Source of the DNA: Sporolactobacillus sp. STSJ-5
Lineage (GTDB): Bacteria; Bacillota; Bacilli; Bacillales; Sporolactobacillaceae
Direction of reading: 5' to 3'
DNA: 64,000 bases
NCBI RefSeq assembly: GCF_024385605.1
Contig: NZ_JANFOJ010000016.1
Coordinates: forward strand, 1 to 64,000
This document shows positions 42,562-51,440 of the stretch, piece by piece. Each line of letters starts with the position of its first letter. The first letter of the stretch is position 1. The translations under genes were made by a program, and so were the position numbers. The notes under the pieces are model-generated. The model was not told the DNA's origin, did not search any database, and was given only the letters and a program-made list of their open reading frames with translations.

Positions 42562-43741
42562 ATCGATTCATTTTTCTACCAAACTAATAAAAGAAACGGT
42601 TGCTGTCGATCCGCAAACAGGGGCGGCAAATGTGCCCGTTTATTTATCATCAACCTTTCATCAGAAGGACTTTGATCATTACGGTAAGTATGACTATACA
42701 CGTTCCGGAAACCCAACGCGTGAAGCGCTTGAAGATGCGATCGCTGCCTTGGAAGGCGGCGCGCGCGGGTTTGCATTCGCATCTGGAATGGCTGCGATTT
42801 CCACGGCATTTTTACTTCTTTCTGCGGGTGATCACGCCATTGTTCCGAAGAATGTGTATGGAGGTACCTTTCGGATTCTGACCCAGGTGCTCGGTCGTTT
42901 CGGAATTGATCATACCTTTGTCGATACAACAAACCTTGATGAGGTAGAGCAGGCAATCCGTCCAAATACAAAGGTGATTTATGTGGAAACACCGTCCAAT
43001 CCGACGCTAGCCGTGACGGATATTCGAGCTGTTGTCAAACTAGCCAAAGCGCATCGATGTTTGACTTTCGTTGATAACACCTTTATGACCCCTGTATTCC
43101 AGCGACCGCTCGAACTCGGGGCGGATCTTGTCCTGCACAGTGCGACGAAATTTATTTCCGGGCACAGTGATGTCATCGCCGGTCTTGCCGTTGCACGCAC
43201 GGAAGAGCTTGCAGATAAAGTCTATTTTCTTCAAAATGCGCTTGGCGCCGTTCTCGGTGTTCAGGACTCCTGGCTGCTCCTCAGAGGCCTGAAAACCCTT
43301 GACGTCCGTATTCGCAAATCAGCAGATTCAGCGCAGCGTGTTGCCGAATTTTTCACGACACAATCGGAAGTACGCAACGTATTTTATCCAGGCCTGTCCA
43401 ATCATCCCGGATCCGAACTCCACGCTGAGCAGGCAGCCTCAGGCGGTGCGGTTCTGTCGTTTGAACTGGAAGACGAGGCAGCAGCGCGCACCTTTGTCAA
43501 TCATGTACAGCTGCCGGTGTTCGCGGTCAGTCTCGGTGCGGTGGAATCGATTCTCTCGTATCCGCCAAAAATGTCGCATGCAGAGTTGAATGAGGAAGAA
43601 CGTGAAAAGGCAGGCATCGGAAGCGGACTTTTGCGCTTATCAGTAGGCCTTGAGGATGCTGAAGATCTTATTCGCGATTTCAGCAATGCACTTGATTTTG
43701 TGCGAAATCAAGAGAAGGTGACCGTGAGGAGCGTAGATTAA
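42554..43741 (+). CDS. metC: Cystathionine beta-lyase
   Basis: MetC cuts cystathionine to homocysteine, pyruvate and ammonia. It is a paralogue of MetI with the same PLP motifs: Y-D-Y-T-R-S-G-N-P-T and H-S-A-T-K-F-I-S-G-H-S-D. The MetC assignment rests on the operon order metI-metC seen in B. subtilis. It has 395 aa. GAGGTGACC precedes the ATG inside the end of metI, and the TAA overlaps the ATG of yitJ by one base. Confidence 0.9.
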   Translation: MSESIHFSTKLIKETVAVDPQTGAANVPVYLSSTFHQKDFDHYGKYDYTRSGNPTREALEDAIAALEGGARGFAFASGMAAISTAFLLLSAGDHAIVPKNVYGGTFRILTQVLGRFGIDHTFVDTTNLDEVEQAIRPNTKVIYVETPSNPTLAVTDIRAVVKLAKAHRCLTFVDNTFMTPVFQRPLELGADLVLHSATKFISGHSDVIAGLAVARTEELADKVYFLQNALGAVLGVQDSWLLLRGLKTLDVRIRKSADSAQRVAEFFTTQSEVRNVFYPGLSNHPGSELHAEQAASGGAVLSFELEDEAAARTFVNHVQLPVFAVSLGAVESILSYPPKMSHAELNEEEREKAGIGSGLLRLSVGLEDAEDLIRDFSNALDFVRNQEKVTVRSVD

Positions 43742-45603
43742 TGAAGCAATCGATTCGTGATGAATTAAAAAAACGAATTTTGATCGGTGACGGCGCGATG
43801 GGCACGCTGCTTTACTCGTATGGAATTGACCGATGTTTTGAGGAACTCAATGTCTCTCAGGCTGAAGAAGTGAAGCATGTTCATGAAGCGTATATTAATG
43901 CAGGCGCCGATGTGATCCAGACGAATACCTATGGAGCAAATCAAATCAAGCTCGACCGATATGGGCTGAAGCATGAAGTCGCTGCCTTTAATCGCGCGGC
44001 GGTACAACTCGCTAAGGAAGCGGCAAAACCAGAAACCTATGTACTTGGCACAATCGGCGGTATTCGCGGGTTCCAAAAACAATCGCTGGCTATCAAAGAC
44101 ATTCGCGCGGGATTTAGTGAACAAGCATATGCATTGCTTGATGAAGGTGTCGACGGACTTTTACTTGAGACTTATTACGACTTTGATGAACTGCGGGAAA
44201 TGCTGAAGATTGCACGCAAGATGACCGATCAGCCGATCATTACGCATGTGTCGATGCAGGAGCCGGGCGTATTGTTAAACGGAATGGCACTTTCAGAAGC
44301 ATTAAGTGAATTGGAAGCACTCGGCGCAGATGTTGTAGGCACGAACTGCAGGCTTGGCCCATTCCATATGATTGAAGCGCTGCGCGGTATTCCGCTGCCG
44401 AAAAAAGCATTCCTTTCTGCATATCCGAACAGCAGTCTTCCTGATTACCGCGAAGGCAAGCTGCATTATGAAAATGAGCCTGAGTATTTCAAAAAATACG
44501 CGGTCGATTTTCGTAATGAAGGTGTTCGGCTGCTTGGCGGCTGCTGCGGCACGACACCGGTGCAGATCCAAGCCTTCAAACAAGGCATTGCGGCGCTTGA
44601 ACCTCTGGAGTCGAAACGGGTTGCAGAACGGCCTGAAGTAATTAAAGTGAGTGGCCATGATGCGGTTCCTGATTCGCCGCTTTATAAAAAGGTCATGAGC
44701 GGACGATCCATATTTGTTGAATTTGATACCCCGCGTCACCTGAATACCGATCACTTTTTTAAAGGAGTCAAAGCACTTGAGGAGGCGGGAGCAGACGCGA
44801 TTACAATGGCCGACAACTCGCTTGCCTCGCCGCGAATCAGCAATGCTGCAGTCGGCAAGCTGATTAAAGAACGGTTCAGTGTTTCTCCGCTTGTACACCT
44901 TACCTGCCGAGATCGGAATCTGATCGGGTTGCAGTCGCATTTGCTCGGCTTGCACGTGCTCGGTTTGCATGATCTTTTGGTGGTCACCGGTGATCCGACG
45001 AAAATCGGAGACTTCCCCGGTGCAACCTCGGTATACGATGTGTCGTCAATGGAACTGATTAAGCTGGTCAAACAGTTCAATCGCGGTATTTCATACTCTG
45101 GAAAAAGTCTGAAGCAACCGACTCATTTCCGGGTGGCGGCAGCCTTCAATCCAAATGTGCGTAATTTGGATCGTGCCGTTCAGCGTTTGGAACGCAAAGT
45201 GGAATGCGGTGCCGATTACTTTATCTCACAGCCTGTTTTCGATAAGGAGCGAATCATCGAAATCAGTGAAGCAACGCGAAATCTCGCTGCACCGATCTAT
45301 ATTGGCATTATGCCGCTGACCTCAAGCCGCAATGCTGAATTTCTTCACAATGAAGTGCCGGGAATTCGACTGCCTGACGATGTTCGTGCTCGAATGGCTG
45401 CTGCTCAAGGAAAAGAAGGGGCGCGCCGCGTAAGTCTGGAAATTTGCTGTGAATTGATTGATACTGCCATGGAACATTTCAGAGGCATTTATTTGATCAC
45501 GCCGATGACCCATTACTCAATGACCGTTGAATTGGTTCGATATATTAAGGAAAAAGAACAGAAACGCGCAGTACAAGGCAAAGGCGCAAGTGCAATTCTT
45601 TAA
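43741..45603 (+). CDS. yitJ: Bifunctional homocysteine S-methyltransferase / methylenetetrahydrofolate reductase
   Basis: The 620-aa protein joins two functions for the last step of methionine synthesis. Residues about 1-290 are a homocysteine methyltransferase domain with zinc ligands in G-T-N-C and G-G-C-C-G-T-T-P. Residues about 320-600 are an FAD-dependent MTHFR barrel (F-V-E-F-D-T-P, V-H-L-T-C-R-D-R-N, V-T-G-D-P). This is the layout of B. subtilis YitJ. In B. subtilis yitJ has its own S-box; here it is joined to metI-metC by a one-base TAATG overlap. No cobalamin-binding module is present, so another methyl acceptor route or MetE/MetH elsewhere may be needed. Confidence 0.93.
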   Translation: MKQSIRDELKKRILIGDGAMGTLLYSYGIDRCFEELNVSQAEEVKHVHEAYINAGADVIQTNTYGANQIKLDRYGLKHEVAAFNRAAVQLAKEAAKPETYVLGTIGGIRGFQKQSLAIKDIRAGFSEQAYALLDEGVDGLLLETYYDFDELREMLKIARKMTDQPIITHVSMQEPGVLLNGMALSEALSELEALGADVVGTNCRLGPFHMIEALRGIPLPKKAFLSAYPNSSLPDYREGKLHYENEPEYFKKYAVDFRNEGVRLLGGCCGTTPVQIQAFKQGIAALEPLESKRVAERPEVIKVSGHDAVPDSPLYKKVMSGRSIFVEFDTPRHLNTDHFFKGVKALEEAGADAITMADNSLASPRISNAAVGKLIKERFSVSPLVHLTCRDRNLIGLQSHLLGLHVLGLHDLLVVTGDPTKIGDFPGATSVYDVSSMELIKLVKQFNRGISYSGKSLKQPTHFRVAAAFNPNVRNLDRAVQRLERKVECGADYFISQPVFDKERIIEISEATRNLAAPIYIGIMPLTSSRNAEFLHNEVPGIRLPDDVRARMAAAQGKEGARRVSLEICCELIDTAMEHFRGIYLITPMTHYSMTVELVRYIKEKEQKRAVQGKGASAIL

Positions 45604-45636
45604 GATTCAATACTGAAATTCTTAAACAAATGATGA

Positions 45637-45680
45637 GAAGAAGACATGATCTGAGCAATCACCATGTTTTCTTTTTTTTG
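45637..45680 (+). terminator. Terminator of the met operon
   Basis: AGAAGAAGACATG / CATGTTTTCTTTTTTTT hairpin with a 14-nt loop. Confidence 0.7.
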
Positions 45681-45806
45681 TTTGCCTGAAAAAAAGAAAA
45701 AATCATTCATCTGTGTGAAGATCTTTAAAATAAGCATGTACAGATGAAAAAATGCTATCATAGGAACAGACGAGTGTTAGAGAACATGTTGAAGAGAGGG
45801 TTATTG

Positions 45807-46106
45807 ATGATTGAACATATTGTGCTTTTCAAATTCAGTGACGAAACAACCGAAGCGCAAAAAGAAGAAGGCGCACGCAGACTGCGCGAATTAAAGGATA
45901 AACTGCCGGGTATTCTTGATATCCAATCCGGACAGAATTACTCGACACGCGGCAAAGGCTATTCAATGGCGCTGACCACGCGTTTTCGTTCCAAGAAAGA
46001 CCATGAGTTCTATACACCGTCACCTGAGCATCAGGCTTGTGTTTCATACCTGAAAGAAGTCGGACTTGTGGATTCTCTTGCGATTGATTTCGAAATTGCG
46101 GAATAA
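45807..46106 (+). CDS. Dabb (stress-responsive A/B barrel) family protein
   Basis: The 99-aa protein starts M-I-E-H-I-V-L-F-K-F and has the Dabb dimeric alpha/beta barrel pattern, with Y-T-P-S-P-E-H-Q-A in the middle. Such small proteins are often stress-induced, but their activity is usually unknown. ATG 45807 follows GAGAGGG, so upstream in-frame Mets are not used. It is single and between the met operon and a DUF1002 gene. I see no sigma-B promoter before it. Confidence 0.85.
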   Translation: MIEHIVLFKFSDETTEAQKEEGARRLRELKDKLPGILDIQSGQNYSTRGKGYSMALTTRFRSKKDHEFYTPSPEHQACVSYLKEVGLVDSLAIDFEIAE

Positions 46107-46327
46107 GTGAACTTTTGTTTCGAATGTGAGCCTGAAAGGAGTAGACAAGACTTGTTTCGGGCTCGATTTTTGCGGTTCATGAGGCAGATTTGTCGGTTGA
46201 TCCGGCAGTAGTTAAGCAGGCACATTTTCTAATATGACGTTCAAATAGAATGGATTGCAGCGAATAGAATTAGGATAGATCTTTTGGGAGCGGGCCAACT
46301 TCGTTCTCGCATCCCGGAAAGGAATTC

Positions 46328-47230
46328 ATGATGAATATGAAAAAAATGAGTATGATTGTTTTTGCGGCGATACTCGCAATTTCAGTTTTTATGCCGGCGA
46401 AGGCATCTGCAGATGCTGTGACCGGTGACGTCGTGGTGACCCTAGGTGCAAATTTAACGGCGGCACAGAAACAGTCGATTTTGAATGAGATGGGCGTGGA
46501 TCCTGATTCTGCTCAGATCATTACGGTCAATAACAGTGAAGAACATAAATATCTTGATAACTATTTATCTTCGGCACAAATCGGCACACGTGCACTCAGC
46601 TCGTCGAAGATTACGATTGGGAAATCAGGCTCGGGTTTGACCGCGAGCACGCATAATATTACTTATGTATCTAAAGATATGTACATCAATGCACTCGCGA
46701 CAGCCGGCGTGAAGGATGCCGATGTTTATGTGACGGCGCCGTTTCCTGTGTCAGGAACTGCTGCACTGACCGGTCTGATCAAGGCATATGAAGCCAAGAC
46801 CGGTGAAGTGATTCCTGAAGCGAAAAAACAGGTTGCTAATGAGGAAGTCGTTACAACGGCCGAACTTGCAAATCAAGACGGAGTCGGCAAACAAAAGGCT
46901 GCAGATCTCGTCACAGCCATAAAGGATAACCTTGCTAAGAACAAACCGCAATCAAGAGCAGATGTCGAACAAGCGGTACGCGACTCGGCTAACCAAGTAA
47001 ATGTGAAGCTGAGCGACGCGGATATCCAGAAGCTTGTGGATCTTTTCGATAAAATGCGCACCTTGCATATTGACTGGGGTCAGGTTGGAAGTCAGATGCA
47101 GCAGCTCAAGGATAAAGTCAATCAGCTTGCGAATTCCGGCGAGACCAAAGGATTTTTAGCAAAGGTGTTTCAAGCGATTGGCGACTTTTTCTCCTCCATT
47201 TTTAATGCGATCGCATCGTTGTTTCAATGA
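46328..47230 (+). CDS. Secreted DUF1002 (YpuA-like) protein
   Basis: The 300-aa product has a signal peptide (positive start, hydrophobic 9-22, cleavage near A-S-A-D-A) and the DUF1002 core: V-V-V-T-L-G-A-N-L-T, G-T-R-A-L-S-S-S-K-I and P-F-P-V-S-G-T-A-A-L-T-G. The rest is helical, with a hydrophobic C-terminus (F-F-S-S-I-F-N-A-I-A-S-L-F) that may bind membranes. ATGs at 46328, 46331 and 46337 are possible; spacing from GGAAAGGA favours 46331. The function of the family is unknown. Confidence 0.85.
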   Translation: MMNMKKMSMIVFAAILAISVFMPAKASADAVTGDVVVTLGANLTAAQKQSILNEMGVDPDSAQIITVNNSEEHKYLDNYLSSAQIGTRALSSSKITIGKSGSGLTASTHNITYVSKDMYINALATAGVKDADVYVTAPFPVSGTAALTGLIKAYEAKTGEVIPEAKKQVANEEVVTTAELANQDGVGKQKAADLVTAIKDNLAKNKPQSRADVEQAVRDSANQVNVKLSDADIQKLVDLFDKMRTLHIDWGQVGSQMQQLKDKVNQLANSGETKGFLAKVFQAIGDFFSSIFNAIASLFQ

Positions 47231-47241
47231 TTAATCGTGCA

Positions 47242-47276
47242 AAATAAGTGGCCTTTACATCGGCCGCTTATTTTTT
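47242..47276. terminator. Terminator between DUF1002 and dedA-type genes
   Basis: AAATAAGTGGCC / GGCCGCTTATTT stem, one G-T pair, with T-rich flanks on both strands between convergent genes. Confidence 0.85.
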
Positions 47277-47870
47277 CTTTTTAAATTGTATGATCGTAAT
47301 AATGATAAATCCGACGAATAGAACAACGCCGACTAAAATAAAATGGAACAAGCCTAAACCAAGAAAGTGGTGAATCTGATTGCCCATAAAGTAGCCGAGC
47401 ATGAGAAAAAGAGATGACCAAATTAGAGCTCCGAGCACGGATGCGGGAAGGTACGACGCAAAACGCGCACGACTGAGTCCGGCTAAATAAGGATTAATCT
47501 GGCGGATGCCGGGAATAAAATAACCGGCAATAATAGCGAGAACAGTGTGACGCTGGAACCGATCCTGAGCAACTTTCCACCGTTTCGGAGTCAGACCGAT
47601 ATATTTCCCGTACCTCATCATAAACGGTTCGCCAATGTAATAACCGATGAGGTAGGCACTGACCATTCCCGAGGAGGCACCCAGAACCGCCATGAGAATG
47701 CAGAGTGTGAGGCTGAGCTGGTAATCAGTAGCGGAAATCTGAGAAAGGGTTACGCCGACAAAGAGCAGGAATGATTCTTCTGCAGCGGGAATGCCGATCA
47801 ATCCGCAAAACAGAAAAAGAAAAACAAAAAAATATCCGTATGTATAAAATAATGTCTGAATGTGTTCCAT
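47268..47870 (-). CDS. DedA family membrane protein
   Basis: The 200-aa protein has about five hydrophobic segments and the VTT/DedA motifs: E-E-S-F-L-L-F, G-x-x-x-G-Y-x-I-G and the conserved R-F-x-R-H / F-I-P-G-I-R-Q signature. DedA proteins flip lipids such as undecaprenyl phosphate or phosphatidylethanolamine across the membrane. The last codons run through the terminator stem. It is a single gene. The substrate is not predictable from sequence. Confidence 0.9.
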   Translation of the reverse strand: MEHIQTLFYTYGYFFVFLFLFCGLIGIPAAEESFLLFVGVTLSQISATDYQLSLTLCILMAVLGASSGMVSAYLIGYYIGEPFMMRYGKYIGLTPKRWKVAQDRFQRHTVLAIIAGYFIPGIRQINPYLAGLSRARFASYLPASVLGALIWSSLFLMLGYFMGNQIHHFLGLGLFHFILVGVVLFVGFIIITIIQFKKKK

Positions 47871-48158
47871 AATGTGTCCCCGCTTAATGATCTGAAGTCA
47901 CTGATGACACGTTTCATCAACAGCATGGTCAACACCTGCAATTATTATAGCAACTTTTAACAATCTCAATGGTTTCAAATTAGAGGATTGGGAAATAAAT
48001 GAAACTGATTACTAGCTGAATGGACAGGCGACCTGTTATCATAAAGTATCGAAGACGTTTCCCATTGAATGTCGGCAGACAGCCAATAACAGGAAACAAA
48101 TTAAAGATACATAATCATCCGCAGACATCCGGCGAATAGAACTATGAGAGGTGAGACA

Positions 48159-48890
48159 ATGTCAGACACTAAGCGTCCCTCAAAAGGGACCAATGATCCA
48201 AAGAAAGGTCGAATTGTCATTTTCAGTTCGATCGTTGTCATTGTTTTGATTGCGGCAATTGCAGTCATGATCTTCAGTAATCTGAGTCACAAAGAGGCGA
48301 AACCGAAAAAACAGCCGACGCACCGCACGGAACAGACGACGCGCATTGACTATCAAGGTCAGCCCTTTATCGGCAGCAGTAATGCCCCTGTGAAAGTGAC
48401 GGTATTTTCGGACTATCGTTGTCCTTACTGTAAGCAATTTGAGGAAACGGTGGTTCCTAAGCTTGAAAAAGAGTATATAAAAACTGGAAAAATCAGCTTG
48501 TACTTTATCAATTATACGGTACTTGGTTCCGGATCCGTTTTGGCCGCAAATGCTTCTGAGGAAGTGTATCATCAAAATCCGAAAGCGTTCTGGGCATTCC
48601 ATAAAGCGGTTTTTGATGCGCAAAAGAGTGAGAAGGAACAATGGGTAACAAAGAAACTGCTCACCGACATTGCCAAGAAGACGGTTCCATCCATAGATTT
48701 AAAGGCATTCCAAAATGCCTTGGATACTAAATCACGCCAAGATGATGTGGACAAAGATGAAGCGATTGCCGAATCACTAGGTGTCCCGGGGACCCCGGCC
48801 ATTTTTGTCGGCGACAAGATGCTTGAAGACGGACTGAATTATGATCTTTTGAAGCAGTCAATAGACAGCGCGCTGGAAAGCAGTAAATAA
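48159..48890 (+). CDS. Membrane-anchored DsbA-like thiol-disulfide oxidoreductase
   Basis: The 243-aa protein has one N-terminal membrane anchor (about 18-42) and an extracytoplasmic thioredoxin-like fold. The active site C-P-Y-C is in F-S-D-Y-R-C-P-Y-C-K-Q and the cis-Pro loop in V-P-G-T-P-A-I-F-V. It resembles the BdbD/DsbG-like DsbA family, which oxidises or isomerises exported cysteines. The start at ATG 48159 has GAGAGGTGAG upstream. No BdbC partner is adjacent, so it may be re-oxidised by an enzyme encoded elsewhere. Confidence 0.88.
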   Translation: MSDTKRPSKGTNDPKKGRIVIFSSIVVIVLIAAIAVMIFSNLSHKEAKPKKQPTHRTEQTTRIDYQGQPFIGSSNAPVKVTVFSDYRCPYCKQFEETVVPKLEKEYIKTGKISLYFINYTVLGSGSVLAANASEEVYHQNPKAFWAFHKAVFDAQKSEKEQWVTKKLLTDIAKKTVPSIDLKAFQNALDTKSRQDDVDKDEAIAESLGVPGTPAIFVGDKMLEDGLNYDLLKQSIDSALESSK

Positions 48891-48898
48891 CCATACAG

Positions 48899-48936
48899 AG
48901 CCCTGAGAGACGATCACGCGTTTCTCAGGGTTTTTA
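48899..48936 (+). terminator. Terminator after the DsbA-like gene
   Basis: CCCTGAGA / TTTCTCAGGG hairpin then TTTTTAATTTT. Confidence 0.85.
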
Positions 48937-49020
48937 ATTTTCTTACTGAAAAGTCGATGGAAGATATGCAGGCAGACATTAAAATTGTAACGAACCTAGG
49001 GAAATCATAACGTATTTCGA

Positions 49021-49080
49021 CTCACCTGCTGAATAACGGCCTCACCTGCTAGATAATCGATTCACCTGTTTAACTTTTCC
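49021..49080. repeat. Three 20-bp CTCACCTGCT repeats
   Basis: Units begin at 49021, 49041 and 49061 (CTCACCTGCT-GAATAACGGC, CTCACCTGCT-AGATAATCGA, TTCACCTGTT-TAACTTTTCC). A lone similar unit TTCACCTGCTAAA occurs at 20941. The rest of the 48891-49300 gap holds a terminator and no clear gene. Confidence 0.7.
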
Positions 49081-49300
49081 CGTTCTATGATGAGCAGTTT
49101 GTATTCACTATGCACTCCCACAATGATTAGTTCTCGTGGTCAGATGGTTCCTATCTTTTGATGCTTCATCCCGGCAAAACGTCGTACTTTGAACAAGCTG
49201 AGACGTGCAAATGGCCAGTCCTGTCATCTAAATGTAAAGTATGTTCCTCAGGCCCAGTTCATAGTAGTAAAGAAGAGGTCAAAGATGGGGGGAGACATCA

Positions 49301-50272
49301 ATGTATTATAGCGGGACTGCACTTGCAAAAAGCGTTGCCGTGGCGACAACCTTTACATCCACATTCATTATCCTGCCGCCTTTTGCAGCTGCACACCTGA
49401 ACAATGACACCGTTCTCACGAAAGGGATGCACAGTGATGAAGTGAAGACCATACAGTCGATCTTAAAAGCGACAGGTGAATATCCTCTGACTAAAACGAA
49501 CGGGTATTTTGGATCTAATACGGAAAAAGCAGTGGAGCAATTCCAAAAAAATAATGATCTCAATGTCGATGGCGTGGTTGGGACTCAGACGAAAGCAGCA
49601 CTTATTGAGTATATTAATAAGAATATGGATCTATTATCGAGAGGCTCGAAAGGTAATGAAGTCGCCTATCTTCAACAGATGCTGAAAGCTGTCGGATTCA
49701 ATGATCTGCCTGTTGACGGCTATTTTGGCGAGAAGACAGAAAATGCTGTGCGCACACTGCAAAAGGTGAAGGAAATTAATATTGATGGTATTGTTGGACC
49801 GGAAACCTGGGGAAGCATTGAGAAGCTGCTTCGCAACCCGCAGCCGTTGCCAAAACCGGTTAAAGCAGCACCTGTGAAAACGGAAAACGTGCAACAGCCT
49901 GAGAAAATCCAAAGCAAATCGGCACAGGCACCTAAGGCGAAGCAGACACGCGTGATCCGAAAGTCGGAGACGGTTGCTGCGGTTAAGGAGTTCTATGCGA
50001 ACAGTACCGCTTATACGGCACGCTGTAACGGCTGCTCCGGAACGACAGCGACAGGAATCAATTTGCTGCAAAATCCGAACGCCAAGGTGATCGCTGTCGA
50101 TCCGTCCGTTATTCCGCTTGGAACAAAGCTCTATGTGGAAGGCTACGGATACGCCGTTGCCGGAGATACCGGGGGAGCAATTAAAGGCAGAAAAATTGAT
50201 GTATTCTTCAATGATAATTCATCGGCTCTCCAATGGGGGCGCCGCACGGTTAAAGTTAAAATTCTTGAATAA
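49301..50272 (+). CDS. Cell-wall protein with two peptidoglycan-binding domains and a 3D domain
   Basis: The 323-aa product has a hydrophobic N-terminus likely to be a signal peptide (about 8-30). Two PG_binding_1 repeats follow (about 43-110 and 115-175, each with G-Y-F-G and V-D-G-V/I-V-G), then a Lys/Pro-rich linker. The C-terminal 3D domain (about 235-323) has the conserved acidic residues in I-A-V-D-P, G-D-T-G-G and I-D-V-F-F. 3D domains are found in YocH-type hydrolases and MltA-like lytic enzymes. It likely remodels peptidoglycan outside the cell. GGGGGGAGA precedes the ATG. Confidence 0.88.
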   Translation: MYYSGTALAKSVAVATTFTSTFIILPPFAAAHLNNDTVLTKGMHSDEVKTIQSILKATGEYPLTKTNGYFGSNTEKAVEQFQKNNDLNVDGVVGTQTKAALIEYINKNMDLLSRGSKGNEVAYLQQMLKAVGFNDLPVDGYFGEKTENAVRTLQKVKEINIDGIVGPETWGSIEKLLRNPQPLPKPVKAAPVKTENVQQPEKIQSKSAQAPKAKQTRVIRKSETVAAVKEFYANSTAYTARCNGCSGTTATGINLLQNPNAKVIAVDPSVIPLGTKLYVEGYGYAVAGDTGGAIKGRKIDVFFNDNSSALQWGRRTVKVKILE

Positions 50273-50628
50273 TGATCGGATACAATTGAAAGAAGGCGTT
50301 GCCGTTACTGGTAACGTCTTTTTTCAGGTTCGCACAAACCTATTGAGTGAATTTTTGCGCTGAAGAGGAAATCCAAGCCGCCTACTGCCCCTTTTAAAAT
50401 GTATCCTAAGAGCCATATATCCAGTCTGGTACCTTTTTAGGTTTCTGCGTGTCCCTGGATAGCTGATCCGCTAATTAAAGGGTTGATATCATCAAAGAAA
50501 AAAATACTGGAATATAATACCAAATTATCTTGAGCGAGCTTTAGTTGTGTGCTACGATTCGGTGGTAGAGCAATATGTCTTTTTTACGTGCAAACATATG
50601 ATTTTGTTTGATGAAAGAAGGATTAACC
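50273..50628. other. Gap between the 3D-domain gene and comFB-like gene
   Basis: Apart from the terminator at 50293-50324 and a possible -10 box TATAAT (50513-50518), I see no gene, repeat or known riboswitch here. A short GGTGGTAGAGCA at about 50560 resembles a tRNA D-arm but has no matching remainder. Confidence 0.5.
50293..50324 (+). terminator. Terminator of the 3D-domain gene
   Basis: AGGCGTTGCC / GGTAACGTCTT hairpin with two G-T pairs, then TTTTTTC. Confidence 0.75.
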
Positions 50629-50895
50629 ATGAATGCAGTACATAATGTCATGGAAGCGGCGGTAGAGGATCTTTTGGATCAACAGTGGGAGAATTTATCA
50701 ATTTCATGCCACTGCGAGACATGTAAACTTGATGTATACGCATTGAGCCTGAATCGGCTCAAGCCTCATTATGTCAGAGATCAGTCAGGAAGAATGTATG
50801 CGAAAGCAAGTTTGATGACCACTCAGGCACGGGCAACAATTTTAACGGCAATCACGGAAAGTGCCAAAGTAGTGTCCGCTTATCCGCATCATTAA
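50629..50895 (+). CDS. ComFB family protein
   Basis: The 88-aa protein matches the late competence ComFB family: C-H-C-E-T-C-K-L-D-V-Y-A-L-S-L-N-R-L-K-P-H-Y-V, a Cys-rich motif followed by the conserved D-V-x-A-L-x-L-N-R-L-x-P. In B. subtilis comFB lies between comFA and comFC and is dispensable for uptake. Some homologues in cyanobacteria bind c-di-GMP. Here it stands alone without com genes, so a signalling role is at least as likely as a competence role. The ATG at 50629 has GAAGGA upstream. Confidence 0.85.
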   Translation: MNAVHNVMEAAVEDLLDQQWENLSISCHCETCKLDVYALSLNRLKPHYVRDQSGRMYAKASLMTTQARATILTAITESAKVVSAYPHH

Positions 50896-51029
50896 CGGTC
50901 GCATCCGCAAATCATTGTCATAGGATTGGGCTTCTTAAACGCTATGTCTTGAACTCATAGTTATGGATTGGCTCGATCCCCATGTGCTTATCCCAACTAA
51001 ATAAATAGTTCGTTGAATGATAAAAAGCA

Positions 51030-51064
51030 AAACCCCCGCTGCGTATGAAGAGCAGCGGGGGTTT
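51030..51064. terminator. Terminator between comFB-like and ferredoxin genes
   Basis: A 13-bp stem AAACCCCCGCTGC / GCAGCGGGGGTTT between convergent genes; the T-rich side reads on the minus strand after a short gap. Confidence 0.8.
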
Positions 51065-51076
51065 CGTATCTGAGGA

Positions 51077-51319
51077 TCAAGATCTCGATTTGAAGAAATC
51101 GCGATTGATCTGAATGTACTTCTGTTCGCTTTCCGGAACTTCGTCTTCCGGATAAATGGCTTCTACAGGGCAGACTGCTTCGCAAGCGCCGCAATCGATG
51201 CAGACATCCGGATCAATATACATTTGTGTGTTGTCTTCAACAATACAGTCAACAGGGCATGTTTCGATACATTCGCCGGCTTTTTCATTCTCGCAGGCAG
51301 AAGTAATTACGAAAGCCAT
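51077..51319 (-). CDS. Ferredoxin, 7Fe/8Fe type
   Basis: The 80-aa protein has two cluster motifs. The second is a complete C-x2-C-x2-C-x3-C-P (C-I-D-C-G-A-C-E-A-V-C-P). The first has Cys at about 9, 17 and 21 without the middle Cys, as in [3Fe-4S] sites, so a 7Fe ferredoxin is likely. It carries electrons in the cytoplasm, for example to P450s or biosynthetic reductases. GAAAGGAG lies before the ATG. It is a single gene between comFB-like and rhomboid genes. Confidence 0.92.
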   Translation of the reverse strand: MAFVITSACENEKAGECIETCPVDCIVEDNTQMYIDPDVCIDCGACEAVCPVEAIYPEDEVPESEQKYIQINRDFFKSRS

Positions 51320-51440
51320 GAAAAGGAACTCCTTTCAGAATAGAAATCATGATAAATGGACTACTTCCATTATTATGAACAATTTTTGAACAAAAAACAA
51401 TCGTTTTCATAGATGATGCAGTATAAAATGATAGGATTCT

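Noticed and set aside
49158-49400. 80-codon plus-strand open frame before and inside the 3D-domain gene
   Set aside because: It overlaps the start of the real gene in another frame, is rich in Cys/His/Leu by chance and has no ribosome site.
50555-50575. GGTGGTAGAGCA tRNA-like fragment
   Set aside because: Only a D-arm-like piece is present; no acceptor, anticodon or T-arm can be formed nearby.
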